A stretch of 64,000 nt of DNA, taken from Diabrotica undecimpunctata. Lineage: Eukaryota > Arthropoda > Insecta > Coleoptera > Chrysomelidae. Under the pieces are notes generated by a model, which made no database searches, was not told the origin of the DNA, and was given only the letters and a program-made list of their open reading frames with translations. The DNA lies in assembly GCF_040954645.1 (NCBI RefSeq), contig NC_092810.1, forward strand, positions 75,646,660-75,710,659, in the 5' to 3' direction. The translations under genes and the position numbers were made by a program. Below are positions 35,563-47,086 of this stretch, one piece after another. Positions within the stretch are counted from its first letter, which is position 1; the number at the start of each line of letters is the position of its first letter.

Positions 35563-36977
35563 TGTTATGATGTGTTTTTTGTTTGAATGATGAGCAATGA
35601 GTATTTTTAATAATATAATATATAGGGTTTTTATCGCGGTTCTCAAAGAATTAGCTTGTAAGTACTTTTTTAAATTATCTTTATTATAACTATTATGAAA
35701 CACACATATATATCTAACCTAGTCAATGTAAATTTAAAATAAACTATCTTTAAATTGATATTCTTATAAAACTAATTAAATTCTATAGACAATCTAAAAT
35801 TTAAACAAAACTATCTTCAAAATTGAAATTGTTATGACATTAACTAAATTATATTAACAAAATTTTGTACCTTTCTTTCACTGAATGCCTAAATGAACTG
35901 TTTTCCACTAAGTATATAGATTCTAATCACCACTGAATGTCTTCGTACTTCAGTTATCCTTGTTTTTTGTGAAATTACTTTTTCCAATTATCAGCTTCTA
36001 CCAATGTAAGATATAGTTTTCTTCACTAGCATTTATACACCACCAACCAAACCAGCAAACAGCATTTATATTTATTCTTCTTTTCAATATACCAATATCC
36101 AATTATTATAAGTTGATTTATACTAATCTCCAACCATAATATAATTTAATTTCTTCCAATATACTTTTATAATCTTCATTTAACTCACTATATTAAACAA
36201 TTTGACTATTTGTACCTGATTCTCTGACTCCAAATAATCTTTAATATTTCTTACTAAACTTTTTTGACTGACTTCTTGAAAATTCTGAACAATTTACTTC
36301 ACTTTCATAATAAACTGGCCTGACTTCTGACTAAAAACTTCTAAAACTTCTGAACAATTGACTTCACTAAGTAAATGTATCTATCTTCTAACTAACTTTC
36401 ATGATAAAACTGCTAAAAACTGCCATCTTGAATCCAAATCACGGGTATTTATATGTTTTGGATTTCTAGAACCATCTGGTAATAGATCATGTTCCAATTT
36501 GTTCTATCAAATACTTGTCTGAATTTTCTGGAACAAACCATTTCGCAAACATGGCCATCTCCGGAGATCCAGAGAATTCCATTCTTTTCTATTAATAATT
36601 TTGTTTACATTTAGGCTTTTCAGATCAGAATATATAATTAAATTAGTAACTTAACACTCTAATTTAATAAAATACACATTTCAAACAATATATTATTATA
36701 ATAACCCCACTTATATTCGTATTATGATTCTTAATTTGACACTTGGAGTATGTATAGTTGGTTGCCTAGGCACATGGCTCACTTAAATCTATTTACAAAA
36801 TTAAAATTACTAAATACAACTTTTTATAATTATTATATGCTAATTTATTAAAAATGCCCTCACATAAATATATTTTTATTAAATTCTCTAGTATATAACT
36901 TATTTAAAACAACCAAATATCTAATATTATGTAGTATATAACTTATAAATTATTTTCTATAAACCCTAATCGTCACA
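35563..36977 (-). repeat. gypsy-A 5' LTR
   Basis: 1415 bp, same limits as the 3' LTR. It is followed at 36978 by ATAC and then (TA)n. The 144 bases between it and the gag ATG (35419-35562) are the untranslated leader. Confidence 0.93.

Positions 36978-36980
<3 letters not shown>

Positions 36981-37037
<57 letters not shown>
36981..37037. repeat. (TA)n microsatellite
   Basis: About 57 bases of TA between the right LTR of gypsy-A and the start of the next LTR-like segment. Confidence 0.95.
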
Positions 37038-37041
<4 letters not shown>

Positions 37042-38363
37042 ATGATTGTTTATTTTGATTTAATCTTAGTTTATTGAGCCAATAAAAAAATATAACTTAT
37101 TTGTTATCAAAAGTAAAATAAACTCCTTATATTACCTGTGTTCGATGGATTCAAAGATTTTCTTGTTGTCTTTTATCGGAATAGAGAAGAAGGATAAGAA
37201 TAAAAAAAATATTATATTACAAAAATTTACGTTTCTTTATTTTTATATGAACGAATAAAACAATTATCAAATTCTGTCGTTATCTTATCAATCAGCATTC
37301 AAGAAAATAAATCAAATTTTTATAATAATAAGATTTTAAATCTACATACATTTATATTAAGTGAAAACCAATTTTACTTAAATTTTTCTTTACTTGAAAC
37401 AAGAAACAACAAAACTTTAAACTTTTGATTAGCCTAACAAAACCTCAGTTCTTAAATTTGAATGCTAATGACCATGATGTCAAACCGATCCTTCACAGAT
37501 ATAAAATTCAATTGTACAAAACACTTACAGCTTATTTTCGTATTGAGTTGTATGTTGGAACATACCCAGAAAAATCCAGTCTCCTCAACGATGTGATCTC
37601 TCCTTTTTGGCACCTAGGCTCCTTCCTAACGTCTCTGCAAACCTGCTGCACTAACCAAAAACACCTGATGCACTTCTCCAAAAACTCAACTACTTATTAA
37701 TGACACAAGGACCTCCTTTTGTCAACTTGATGCCGTAAAACTACTTTCACAAATCTTCACAAAATGCCCACGGTAGATACAAGGACCTCTTTTAATCTAC
37801 TTGCTATCTCCTTCTGCAAAACTATTCAATTCTTTTCACAATGCCGGTATCCAACTCACGAAACACACCCTATCTTGAGACAAACGACTGTTTCCTTGGA
37901 TGACCAAATTATAACTGACGTCTCCCGTTTTCATGATCGGCTCACAAATTCCCATTTAAAAACGACCGTCCAATCAAAAGCTCAAATTGTGTTTACCATG
38001 ATTTTGGAAAAGCCTAATTTCGGTTTCAGAGAAAAACTAAAAAGCTTACTTTAAAATTGGTTTTGTCAATACACAATTTATACATATTTCAAAAGATTAG
38101 AATATGGTCATTTAATACTCGATTATACAAACAATGAAAAGATTAACTTACAGGTAAAATGTCTTCTAATTCTAAACAAAGGTTTTTAGATAATTTTGTT
38201 TGAAACGGAAAAAGGTCGTTTGCCAAACAAATTTCTATTCTTATCTACACTAAATCTTATCTTAAATTACTATATACAATTTGTTTATATTGATATCTTG
38301 AAATTTTATGTCGATGGATTTTTTTATTTATTTTTCTTTGGTTGGAAAAGAAGAAACATAACA
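37038..38363. mobile_element. Candidate solo LTR of another family
   Basis: A segment of 1326 bp between two TA arrays begins TGTTATG and ends CATAACA, perfect inverted terminal heptamers that obey TG...CA. It contains AATAAA-type signals and no frame with a recognised domain; the 91- and 96-codon frames at 37425 and 37764 have no signature. Length and ends suit a solo LTR. The flanks (ATAT left, AGAT right) do not give a clean duplication. It shares the first seven bases with the gypsy-A LTR but not the rest. Confidence 0.55.
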
Positions 38364-38643
<280 letters not shown>

Positions 38644-38673
38644 ATGACCCATACTGTCTATATATCTATACTG

Positions 38674-38692
38674 TATATATATATATATATAT
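38674..38692. repeat. Short (TA)n run
   Basis: About 19 bases of TA directly at the 3' end of the reverse-strand Penelope-A tail. Confidence 0.85.
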
Positions 38693-39060
38693 GTTTTGGA
38701 TTGGTTGGAGTCAATAAAAGGGGCTATTAGGTAACTATTTTTCATCTCGAGCTTTCAATTGTGTTTACAATCATTTTTAAGAGCTGCTAAAAAATACAAA
38801 ATATCTTACAAAGTGGAACTAGAAAAAAAATTTATATTAACTCACCAAATAAAATTAGTTTTGTTAATAAATTTATGCTGCTAAACATATATTTCAAAAA
38901 ACTGTTCTAAAAATTTTCCCATCTAATAAATGTTTCTCTTAAATTTTGTAATATAATTTTGAAAAATTTTTTTAACACAAAAACAATTTAATTTATAAAG
39001 AAGTTAGAATAGCGACCATTCATTTTTTTTTGAACAAATTGTAACAATAAATTTTTCGGC
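38693..39060 (-). mobile_element. Penelope-A 3' tail, reverse strand
   Basis: Reverse complement of the 3' tail at 16.0-16.31 kb. Shared blocks include GGTTGGAGTCAATAAAAG and CTCGAGCTTTCAATTGTG. The hammerhead-like core of the other copy is here decayed (TTAAAAA in place of TTGATAA), while helix II and GAAAGCTCGAG are kept. No coding part is attached, so the copy is strongly 5' truncated. Confidence 0.85.
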
Positions 39061-39399
39061 TCGAACAAACTTTTTTTTCATATTTTTTGGATCATTCTGA
39101 ATAAAATAAGTCAGTTTATTTGTAAACTTGGTCGTTTTCGAGTTATAAATAATTTAAAACTGAGAAAAACGCAAAATAATGGTTTTCAGGGCTTAAAACC
39201 TAAGTAAAAACAATATTTTTCAAACATAAATAACTATTAAACCATTGTTTTTTAATTGATAATAATTCGCATAGGGCAGGGTAGGCGCGCATTTGTACAA
39301 TGACAATTTAAACCAACAAACATTTGTGCCCTAAATCTTGTTTCTCTCTCTTCTACAGACTTAACTGTAATCTGAATGCCCAGTCACATCATCACCCCA
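39061..39399. other. Unclassified repeat-like segment
   Basis: Text around GGTCGTTTTCGAGTTATAAA has the look of a dispersed insect repeat but there is no second copy in this window. The part after about 39290 probably belongs to the Penelope-C copy. Confidence 0.3.
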
Positions 39400-39451
39400 C
39401 CCAACTCAATTCAGTTGTCAACACTCTTGTTGATAACTGAATTGAGTTGGG
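39400..39451. repeat. Hairpin, 22-bp arms
   Basis: The arm 39400-39421 (CCCAACTCAATTCAGTTGTC plus AA) is repeated inverted at 39430-39451 with one mismatch, around an 8-base loop. Confidence 0.9.
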
Positions 39452-39459
39452 AGAACTCT

Positions 39460-39995
39460 TGTTTCTCGTTCCATAAGACTTAGCGACAACAATCACAGAT
39501 CATACGAATTCAATTTAATAAGGCAAACACTCTTACAAAATCTAAACCCTATTCCATCCAAAAAAGAAACCTTGCCGCCTGATCAACCCAAAATCTTTCT
39601 ACCTTTTATTAAAGGTATCACTGACAATATCAGTAGAACTCTTAACCCTCGAAACATCAAAACCATCTTCATTACTCACTCAAGTTGTCCAATCTCGTCA
39701 GATCCGTAAAAGACCAAATCCCCAATGCAGACCATTATGTCTACGAGATTCCTTGTTCCAATGGCCCACGTACATACATAGGACAGACAAACCGACGAAT
39801 CCATAACCGTATTTACGAACCATCTATATCTGTCAAACATTCCAATACTACTTAAACCCTAGCCCAACATCAGTCAAAATAGATTTCGAACAAGCAAAAA
39901 CCATCCTTCTCATCCGCTCCTTAAAATCGAGAATCGTTCGTGGAGCCTTTGAAATTAAAAAACGACCTAACAGCTTAAACACGTGAGATGAAGCT
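39460..39995 (+). pseudogene. Penelope-C GIY-YIG endonuclease fragment
   Basis: A broken frame gives KIFLPFIKGITDNISRTLNP, then after a frameshift DQIPNADHYVYEIPCSNGPR followed by TYIGQTNRRIHNRIYE. This is the GIY-YIG core: YEI and YIG elements, and the arginine of RRIHNRI. It ends about 39990 and passes directly into the family's terminal repeat. Upstream RT text is missing. Confidence 0.7.
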
Positions 39996-40420
39996 AAACG
40001 ACTGCCGGCAACATGGCGACCGCTGCTTCAGCGACACCCTGCCCCAACCCAACCCGCTTAGACCGTTTCCCCGTATACCATTCCCGCGCATACTGAGAGT
40101 GTAAAAGCAGCTACACAGGGTAAGACCGGTCGTCACTCGACACTGAGGACTAGACAGATTGAGACCTGAGTGCTGTTTGACGGTTCTTGTATTTCTACAA
40201 AACATATGATACTAGTACGTCACGAGTGAGGGCAGAAGGCAAGATTGAGACTCCGAACTCGAATGGAACCGTATCTTGATAATGGTTCCAAAATGGGTGC
40301 CGAAACGTCAAATATTAAATTCTCAACGCGGTTCTTCCCGAGAACTTAGTAATTTTTATTTACCAGAGGAAATTTATATTAAATATGAAAATTATTTCTG
40401 TAAAAACGAAATAGATAAGA
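39990..40420 (+). mobile_element. Penelope-C terminal repeat, single copy
   Basis: GC-richer than its surroundings and aligned with each arm of the palindrome at 42.36-43.18 kb, from CTGCCGGCAACATGGCGACC to CGAGAACTTAGTAA. It contains the hammerhead-like core at 40276-40309 (TTGATAA, GGTTCC...GGTGCC, GAAACGTC). The TATA box of the palindrome copy reads TGTAAAA here. After it, the codons LPEEIYIKYENYFC resemble the start of the next element's ORF, as in tandem Penelope arrays. Confidence 0.8.
40274..40312 (+). ncRNA. Hammerhead-like motif of Penelope-C, single copy
   Basis: TTGATAA at 40276-40282, helix II strands GGTTCC and GGGTGCC, GAAAC at 40302-40306 and GTC at 40307-40309. It has the same U3/A8 pairing variant as Penelope-A. 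Confidence 0.5.
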
Positions 40421-40479
40421 ATGAGTAATGGTTTTTCTAAGCTATGATAAAGGAGATAAATATCGATGTTATAGCAATA

Positions 40480-41690
40480 GTCGGTTTTTAATAAACAAAA
40501 ACAAAGATGGGGATATAGCTCCACCCATGGGTGCTCCTTTTATTTGGACGTAGAATTCATTTTGGAAAGTGAAATCTGTATTGTTGTATAAAAAGGTAAT
40601 CAGTTTCAGGAACAAAACTTTGGGAATTGTACAGTTCTGTTCAATAACATGGTAATTAGTTGTCAGAATAGAAATTACCAATTCGAGAGGGATGTTGGTA
40701 AACAAGGAAGTAACATCGAAACTCGCCAAGACATATCCTGAAGGTAGTAAAAACACATTCTTATTTGCAAATTTAAAAGTATCTTTAATTTTGTAGGTAT
40801 TATGAGAAGAAAAAGAAGTGTCAATAATACCTGCTGATATTTAGCCAAGGATTGAGTTGGGGCATTCTTGCATGCAATTATAGGACGTAGTGGGCACCCT
40901 TCTTTGTGAATTTTTGGAAGTCCATAGTATGTTGGGGTGGTACCAGTATACTTAGTTAATTCCTTTCTTGTTTTGGTGGTGATATATCTTTCGTCATGTA
41001 GTTGTTTTATCAGTAAGTTGGTGTTCCTTTCTACTGATGAAGTCAGATCTTTGGGGATTTTTTTATAGGAATGTGTGTCATTGAGAAGCTCAAATGATTT
41101 GGTGATGTACTAATTTCTGTCCATTATGACTGTAGTGTTGCCCTTGTCTGCTCTCGTTATTATAATCTCAGGGTTGTCTTTCAGAAATTTTCTCGTTTTT
41201 GTTTCAATGGCCATGGATCGACTGATGTAATGACGGTTAGTTTTGATGTGGTTAGTAATGATGTTCGTGATTTTTGAACGTTGTAAGTTTTGTGAGTCTG
41301 TAGGAAGTTTCTTAATACAGTACTCAATGTCTGCTAAGTATGTGTACATGTCAATATTTTTCACTGATATTGGTAGTAAAATTTTGGACCTAGTGATAGA
41401 AAATTATGTCTTGAGGCAAAGACAGATTAGATTGATTTACCAACCATGCATTGTCATTTGTAGTTTTGAGTGAAGCTAAAAGGTCTTTAAGTTGGTTAAG
41501 TTTTGAGATGTTGCTTCTTTCTATACAGTTAAAGATTCTTTTATATCTTTTGTCCTGTAGTCTCAGGAAATCAGACATCATGTTGTTAGAGTTTGCTATT
41601 AAGATACTCTGTTGATTTATCTATGCTTCTCTGTAGGTTTCTAATTTTTGTGTTAGTTTCATTAATAGTAATGTTTAGAATCTTCTTTGT
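40480..41690 (-). pseudogene. Penelope-C N-terminal part and RT, reverse strand
   Basis: Reverse strand from 41690: a coiled N-terminal region (NETNTKIRNLQRSIDKSTEY, then DFLRLQDKRYKRIFNCIERS), the conserved ITRADKGNTTVIMDRN block (41110-41150), an LPKIHKEGCPLRPIIACKN block (about 40930-40875), a frameshift near 40840, then LASFDVTSLFTNIPLELVIS, which is RT motif A with its aspartate, and QIKGAPMGGAISPSL. The copy is cut just before the YVDD active site at about 40490. Stops are few. It lies head to head with the next copy. Confidence 0.85.
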
Positions 41691-41699
41691 TACAAGATT

Positions 41700-42362
<663 letters not shown>

Positions 42363-42404
42363 ATTACTGAGTTCTCGGGAAGAACCGCGTTGAGAATTTA
42401 AAAC

Positions 42405-42442
42405 TCGACGTTTCGGCACCCATTTTGGAGCCATTATCAAGA
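42405..42442 (-). ncRNA. Hammerhead-like motif, left arm of palindrome
   Basis: On the reverse strand: TTGATAA (42434-42440), helix II GGCTCC with GGGTGCC, GAAAC (42410-42414), GTC. Identical to the motif in the right arm. Confidence 0.5.
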
Positions 42443-42607
42443 GGGATACGGTTCGGTTCGAGTTCGGGGTCTCAATCTGCCTACTCCCCTCACTCGAGAC
42501 GTACCAGTATCGTGTTCTATATTGCAAGAACTGTCTCTCGGCACTGAGGTCTCAATCTGCCTACTCCCCAGTGTCGAGTGACAACCGGTCTTACCCTGTG
42601 TGGCTGC

Positions 42608-42614
42608 TTTTATA
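42608..42614 (-). promoter_or_regulatory. TATA box, left-facing
   Basis: TATAAAA on the reverse strand (GAGTATAAAAGCAGCC). It mirrors the right-facing box and lies about 170 bases upstream of the hammerhead-like motif. Confidence 0.55.
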
Positions 42615-42923
42615 CTCGCTGTATGCGCGGGAACGGTATGCGCTGACGTGGTCTGAACTGACGTGGCCTGAGCGGTGTGGGCGGGAGGTCGCTGAAGAAG
42701 GGGTCGCCATGTTGCCGGCAATCGTTTCGCGTCGTCGCGCGTGTTCAAGCTGTGAGGCCGTTTTTCGATTTCACGCACGGCCTCACAGCTTGAACACGCG
42801 CGACGACGCGAAACGATTGCCGGCAACGTGGCGACCCCTTCTTCAGCGACCTCCCGCCCACACCGCTCAGGCCACGTCAGTTCAGACCACGTCAGCGCAT
42901 ACCGTTCCCGCGCATACAGCGAG

Positions 42924-42930
42924 TATAAAA
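42924..42930 (+). promoter_or_regulatory. TATA box, right-facing
   Basis: TATAAAA inside GAGTATAAAAGCAGCC, with GC-rich text upstream and a probable start region (CACTCGACACTGGGGAG) about 30 bases downstream. Together with its mirror image it makes a divergent promoter pair about 310 bases apart. Confidence 0.55.
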
Positions 42931-43096
42931 GCAGCCACACAGGGTAAGACCGGTTGTCACTCGACACTGGGGAGTAGGCAAATTTGATACCTCAGTGCCG
43001 AGAGACAGTTCTTGCAATATAGAACACGATACTGGTACGTCTCGAGTGAGGGGAGTAGGCAGATTGAGACCCCGAACTCGAACCGAACCGTATCCC

Positions 43097-43135
43097 TCTT
43101 GATAATGGCTCCAAAATGGGTGCCGAAACGTCGAG
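43097..43135 (+). ncRNA. Hammerhead-like motif, right arm of palindrome
   Basis: TTGATAA (43099-43105), helix II GGCTCC (43107-43112) with GGGTGCC (43118-43124), GAAAC (43125-43129), GTC (43130-43132). Confidence 0.5.
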
Positions 43136-43207
43136 TTTTAAATTCTCAACGCGGTTCTTCCCGAGAACTCAGTAATTTTCATTTATCTGACCGCGGAAAC
43201 TTATCCG

Positions 43208-43210
<3 letters not shown>

Positions 43211-43265
<55 letters not shown>

Positions 43266-43270
43266 TATAT
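43211..43270. repeat. (TA)n microsatellite
   Basis: About 60 bases of TA with one AA slip, right of the palindrome. Confidence 0.95.
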
Positions 43271-43864
43271 AAAGCTACTACTATCTACTTGTTACTGCGT
43301 TCATAGTGGGACTCCAGATAATCGAGTCATACTAATGATTTATAATGATATAACATCTTAATGGTGTCCTCATCATGATCTTAAATTTTTATCTTTTTTT
43401 TTTATTAATTTTAATAGAAAATCAAAGAGACCAAAATTTATGAGCAATACGATTTCTCTTCATAGGACCTTTACCTTGAACACCTTCTTTGTATATGAAT
43501 AACAAATAAGGTTGTTTGCAGTGTTATGGAGAACAGTATCTGCAGATGGTTTTCAACAATAATTTCATTTAAATTTTTATTCAGAACAAGTATTTGAAAA
43601 ACCGTGGTACTCCATAACTGGTACAATAAATTAGATATTCAAGGTCTAGCGCGAAATTGGATGATGAAGTAACTTCGTGTTTGTGTTACAAATATTTATA
43701 ATGCATATTTTCCTTATTTTATTGATATTAAAATAAAATTAATATCAATTATGTGAATAATTTTAGATTATAGTGTTAAGTTCTTTTCATGTATTTTTAT
43801 TTATTGCATACTATTCATTTAACTGCTCTATTCCTTTGGAATAAACCACATTTAATTAATTAAT
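43271..43864. other. AT-rich intergenic DNA, nothing recognised
   Basis: No frame and no repeat recognised up to the left end of the DD82E transposon. Confidence 0.5.
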
Positions 43865-46174
43865 TATAGTGTATTTTTATGTATGAGAGAGTAATAAAAC
43901 AATAAATTATGTATGCAAATCCCTAAACTGTTGATACGGGTGACTCAATGAAAAACAGATATTTGTCAACAAGTTTACAGAAGTATATAGGAAAACAATT
44001 TTAAATTGAGTATGACCACCAGGTATAAAGGTTGGAGCAGAATAGAATACAATAGTTGTGAGTGTTACTAATCCCTAAATAAGGTTGCTAGTGTCGGAGT
44101 GATGGAGGTTAACAGGTACTAATGAATTTGCAAGAAATGTAAGATGTTTATTTGATTGGTTATATATAACCAATAAAAGTTTAATAAGTACCTACCTATT
44201 TGCAAAATAAAGTTTAATTCTTTAGATAAAATAAAACGTTTTATTTTATCTGAAATGAGTGCATTCCACGAAGTAAGGGTTTCAACAATCAAACATTTAA
44301 TTCTTTAATTCCAGGAATCTACGACAGTAATTGACTAGATAATTACCTTCTAAACTTATTCCACAGAAAATGTGATAGTGGGTTTTTCCATTTTGTAGGA
44401 AGGTCCAAGTGGCGTATTCAAAATTCTTAACAGTTCACTAAAAGTAGGTACTTCAGTTGCAAGGTGCAGTTTATTGTGTATACTAGTGTTATGGAAAATT
44501 TGGAAGTGCCGTGTAAACGCCGAAAAATTGGTCCTCTAACAGTTAATGAAAAAACATTAATATTTAATTGTTTTAAATCATTTACAGACAAACGTTTATG
44601 TGAAAGTGTTGATGAGACCGTTGAGTTAGTTAGCAGTACACTTGGTGTTGGGAAATCTACGATTTACAGAGTTATTAAAGAAGAGAAATGTGGTAGTTTT
44701 CAAATGCCACGTAATGCTCCAGGGAAACCAAAATTTCAAATAGAATATCATTTTAAAGAAGGACTTCGACGGAAAGTGCATGAATTCTTCTTTAGACAAG
44801 AATTTCCAACATTGGATAAAGTTCTTGTCTCAGTTCGAGATGATAAGGATTACTCAGAAATGAGTCGAAGTACGTTATGGAAACTTTTAAAAGAAATAGG
44901 CTTCCGCTGGAAAAAGAATCTGAGAAAGTCTATTTTATTAGAAAGAAGCGATATTGTCATATGGAGAAGACATTTTCTAATAACCATAAAGGAAATGAGA
45001 AACCAAAAAAGAAAAATATTTTATCTTGATGAAACATGGATCAACGAGGGTCATACACCAAATAAATTTTGGCAGGATGAAACTGTTATAAGTCAAAGGC
45101 ACGCTTTTGTAAATAACTTATCTACTGGTTTAAACCCACCATCAGGAAAGGGACGCAGGCTGATAATAGTACACATTGGCAGTTCAGACGGTTTTGTTGA
45201 AGGTGGTTTATTAACTTTTGAATCAACTCGTACCGGTGACTACCATGAAGACATGAACGCTGATGTCTTTCAAGAATGGTTCGAACAAATGATAGATCTT
45301 CTTCCTAAGAACTGTGTAATAGTAATGGATAATGCAAGTTATCACTCCAGACTTATAGAAGGACTGCCCACAACCAAGTGGTTAAAAAAAGACTAGCAGA
45401 ATTGGCTGAGTTCAAAAAATATTACGTACCATCCCGGATCTATAAGAAAGGAACTTTATTCGTTGTGTGCCCTTCATAAAGAAAAATTTAAAAAATACGA
45501 AATTGATGAAATTGCCAAAAACCGTGGAATGACAGTACTTAGATCCCCACCATATCATTGTGAATTAAACCCGATTGAACTGGTATGGGCACAGATAAAG
45601 AGTGAAGTTTCAAGAAAAAATACCACTTTTAAAATTCATGATGTTAAACAGTTGTTTTTCGAGGCCGTAAATAATGTAAAACCTGAAAACTGGGAAAAGG
45701 CAGTAAATCACACTTTAAAGAAGAGGAAAAAATGTGGAAGCTGGGCAATATTACTGATAAAATGATCGAGCCAGTTATTATAAATCTTGGTTCTGAAAGT
45801 TCATCTTCTGAATCTGATTTGGATTTGTAACAAGTAGCTGTAAGTTTTATATTGATATTTTTATTCATCTATTTAACATACCTTAGACGGTTTTAAAAAC
45901 TCTTTTTGTCTTTTGTAATTTTTAAAAATTAAAAAAAATGTGAATTTTTTAAAACCCTTTTTAATGTAGGCCAGTCAGTTCTAATATAGTGTGTGATAAA
46001 AGAGGTCACTTTTGTTTACATACACATAACACTTTATAACACTGAAATAATTCATTTATTTTTTACAATTATTCAAAGTAATTTTTCAATTAATGTTGAG
46101 CACGCCCATGGAGTGGTCGGAGCTACCAGTTAAAATTATGCTAATTACTCTCTCGTTCATAAAAATAAACTATA
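43865..46174 (+). mobile_element. DD82E (Sailor-like) DNA transposon with TIRs
   Basis: The 31 bases at 43865-43895 return in reverse complement at 46144-46174 with 28 matches (inner part ATGAGAGAGTAAT on the left, ACGAGAGAGTAAT on the right). The outermost TA of each end can be read as the target duplication, leaving an element of about 2306 bp. A single transposase gene lies inside. TA targets and a DDE enzyme place it in the IS630/Tc1/mariner group. The 82-residue spacing of the transposase fits the Sailor lineage as I remember it. Confidence 0.75.
44491..45830 (+). pseudogene. DDE transposase, 82-residue D-E spacing, nearly intact
   Basis: The frame from ATG 44491 is open to TAG 45394-45396, then continues in the same frame to about 45715. 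A 1-2 base slip there leads to an alternative end, EEEKMWKLGNITD...SSESDLDL, with TAA at 45828-45830. An N-terminal helix-turn-helix region (ESVDETVELVSSTLGVGKST then IYRVIKEEK) precedes a charged linker. Catalytic residues are FYLDETW (45027-45047, first D), VIVMDNASYH (D at 45328) and ELNPIELVW (E at 45577). Counting codons gives 82 residues between the second D and the E, far above the 34-41 of Tc1 and mariner. Only two lesions separate it from an open gene. It would cut and paste its own element. Confidence 0.88.
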
Positions 46175-46243
46175 ACCACAACTGGCAAACCGAAATGTCA
46201 AATATAAAATAGTTTTAATTATAATTTTGTTTAATGATCAAAG

Positions 46244-46490
46244 CTAATACAGCCTTAGATAGCTGAGTGGGTTAACAAGTACCTACACTTAGGAGTGTGT
46301 GGATTACCAGCTTCAAGGGTCGAGCCTGTAGTCGATTCAGAAAAGACCCCAGCACTTTTCTTATGTAAAAGTGGTTTCAGTTAAATTGGCCGAAACTGTA
46401 CAGAGAGGTAGCTTTGATCATGCTGATCAAAAGTTATCACGGCGCTAAGACTCAGTAATCAATTGTGTCTGAAATAAATTTTGAAAATTG
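46244..46490 (+). repeat. tRNA-derived SINE-like repeat, copy 1
   Basis: The head carries TAGCTGAGTGGG (46260-46271), a perfect match to the pol III A box, and GGGTCGAGCC (46317-46326), close to the B box. The spacing of 57 bases suits a class II tRNA with a long variable arm (Leu or Ser type). The body (GTGGTTTCAGTTAAATTGG, TTTGATCATGCTGATCAAAA) is repeated inverted at 46.5 and 47.1 kb. It does not fold as a real tRNA. Confidence 0.6.
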
Positions 46491-46504
46491 ACTAAAACCC
46501 GATG

Positions 46505-46620
46505 TTTTGAAGATCTATAACTCAGAAACAATTGATTTCTGAGTCTTGGGACACTAAAAATTTTTGATCAGCATTACCAAAACTATCTATTTGCAAGTTT
46601 TGTTTTGGTTTAATGTTATT
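46505..46620 (-). repeat. SINE-like repeat, copy 2, body only
   Basis: Reverse-strand copy of the 3' body: ATTGATTTCTGAG, TTTTTGATCAGCATTACCAA and TTTGCAAG...GGTTTAAT correspond to copy 3. It includes a perfect CTCAGAAA/TTTCTGAG hairpin. Diverged and headless. Confidence 0.55.
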
Positions 46621-47086
46621 ATATTAGATAGTTCTTGAGAATGTTTAAAGGAATAAAAAGTGCGGGATAAGATGTTTGATTTTTTTTATAAAAACGGGAC
46701 CTCATATGAAAAAAATTAGAACGAGTTTTAATTCGAAAAATCTTAGTAGCGTATAATTTTTTCTTTAAAAAAATTAAGACCATTATCCGTATTCGCGCCA
46801 ATGATTAATATAAAATTCTAATTGTATGCCAAAAAATGCGCAATAAGCAACTCATTGGTTAAAAGTCAGCAAATTTTATTTGCATATCTCAACCAGCTTT
46901 AGGGCAATAAATAAATCGTTAGTTTGTAAGAAAATTTTACTCACCGCATATCTCGGAAAAGGAAGCATTTGCGGGCATACGTTTATATAGCAAACTGACA
47001 TTACTTTTCATGGAGAATTGCTCACTGAAGTTAGTTGTACGTATTTACTAAAACTCTGTATATTTTACAAATATGTATTATTATAC
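46621..47086. other. AT-rich DNA between SINE copies
   Basis: Nothing recognised. Confidence 0.5.

Larger units (their letters stand above)
28466..36977 (-). mobile_element. gypsy-A: full-length Ty3/gypsy retrotransposon
   Basis: The element is 8512 bp on the reverse strand. It has two LTRs of exactly 1415 bp (28466-29880 and 35563-36977) that look identical everywhere I compared them, a 4-bp ATAC duplication at both flanks (28462-28465 and 36978-36981), a primer binding site, a purine stretch, gag, and pol in the -1 frame. Domain order protease, RT, RNase H, integrase is that of Ty3/gypsy. There is no envelope-like frame; the 600 bases between pol and the 3' LTR are non-coding. Identical LTRs imply a very recent insertion. 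The right flank continues into (TA)n. Confidence 0.95.

Noticed and set aside
42437..42987. Two long frames, 176 codons reverse and 138 codons forward, with nearly the same protein
   Set aside because: They are identical because the DNA is a palindrome. The text is a Penelope terminal repeat with promoter-like features and there is no family signature.
46244..46330. A functional tRNA gene
   Set aside because: A and B boxes are present but the acceptor stem and anticodon arm do not fold, and the body continues as a dispersed repeat.
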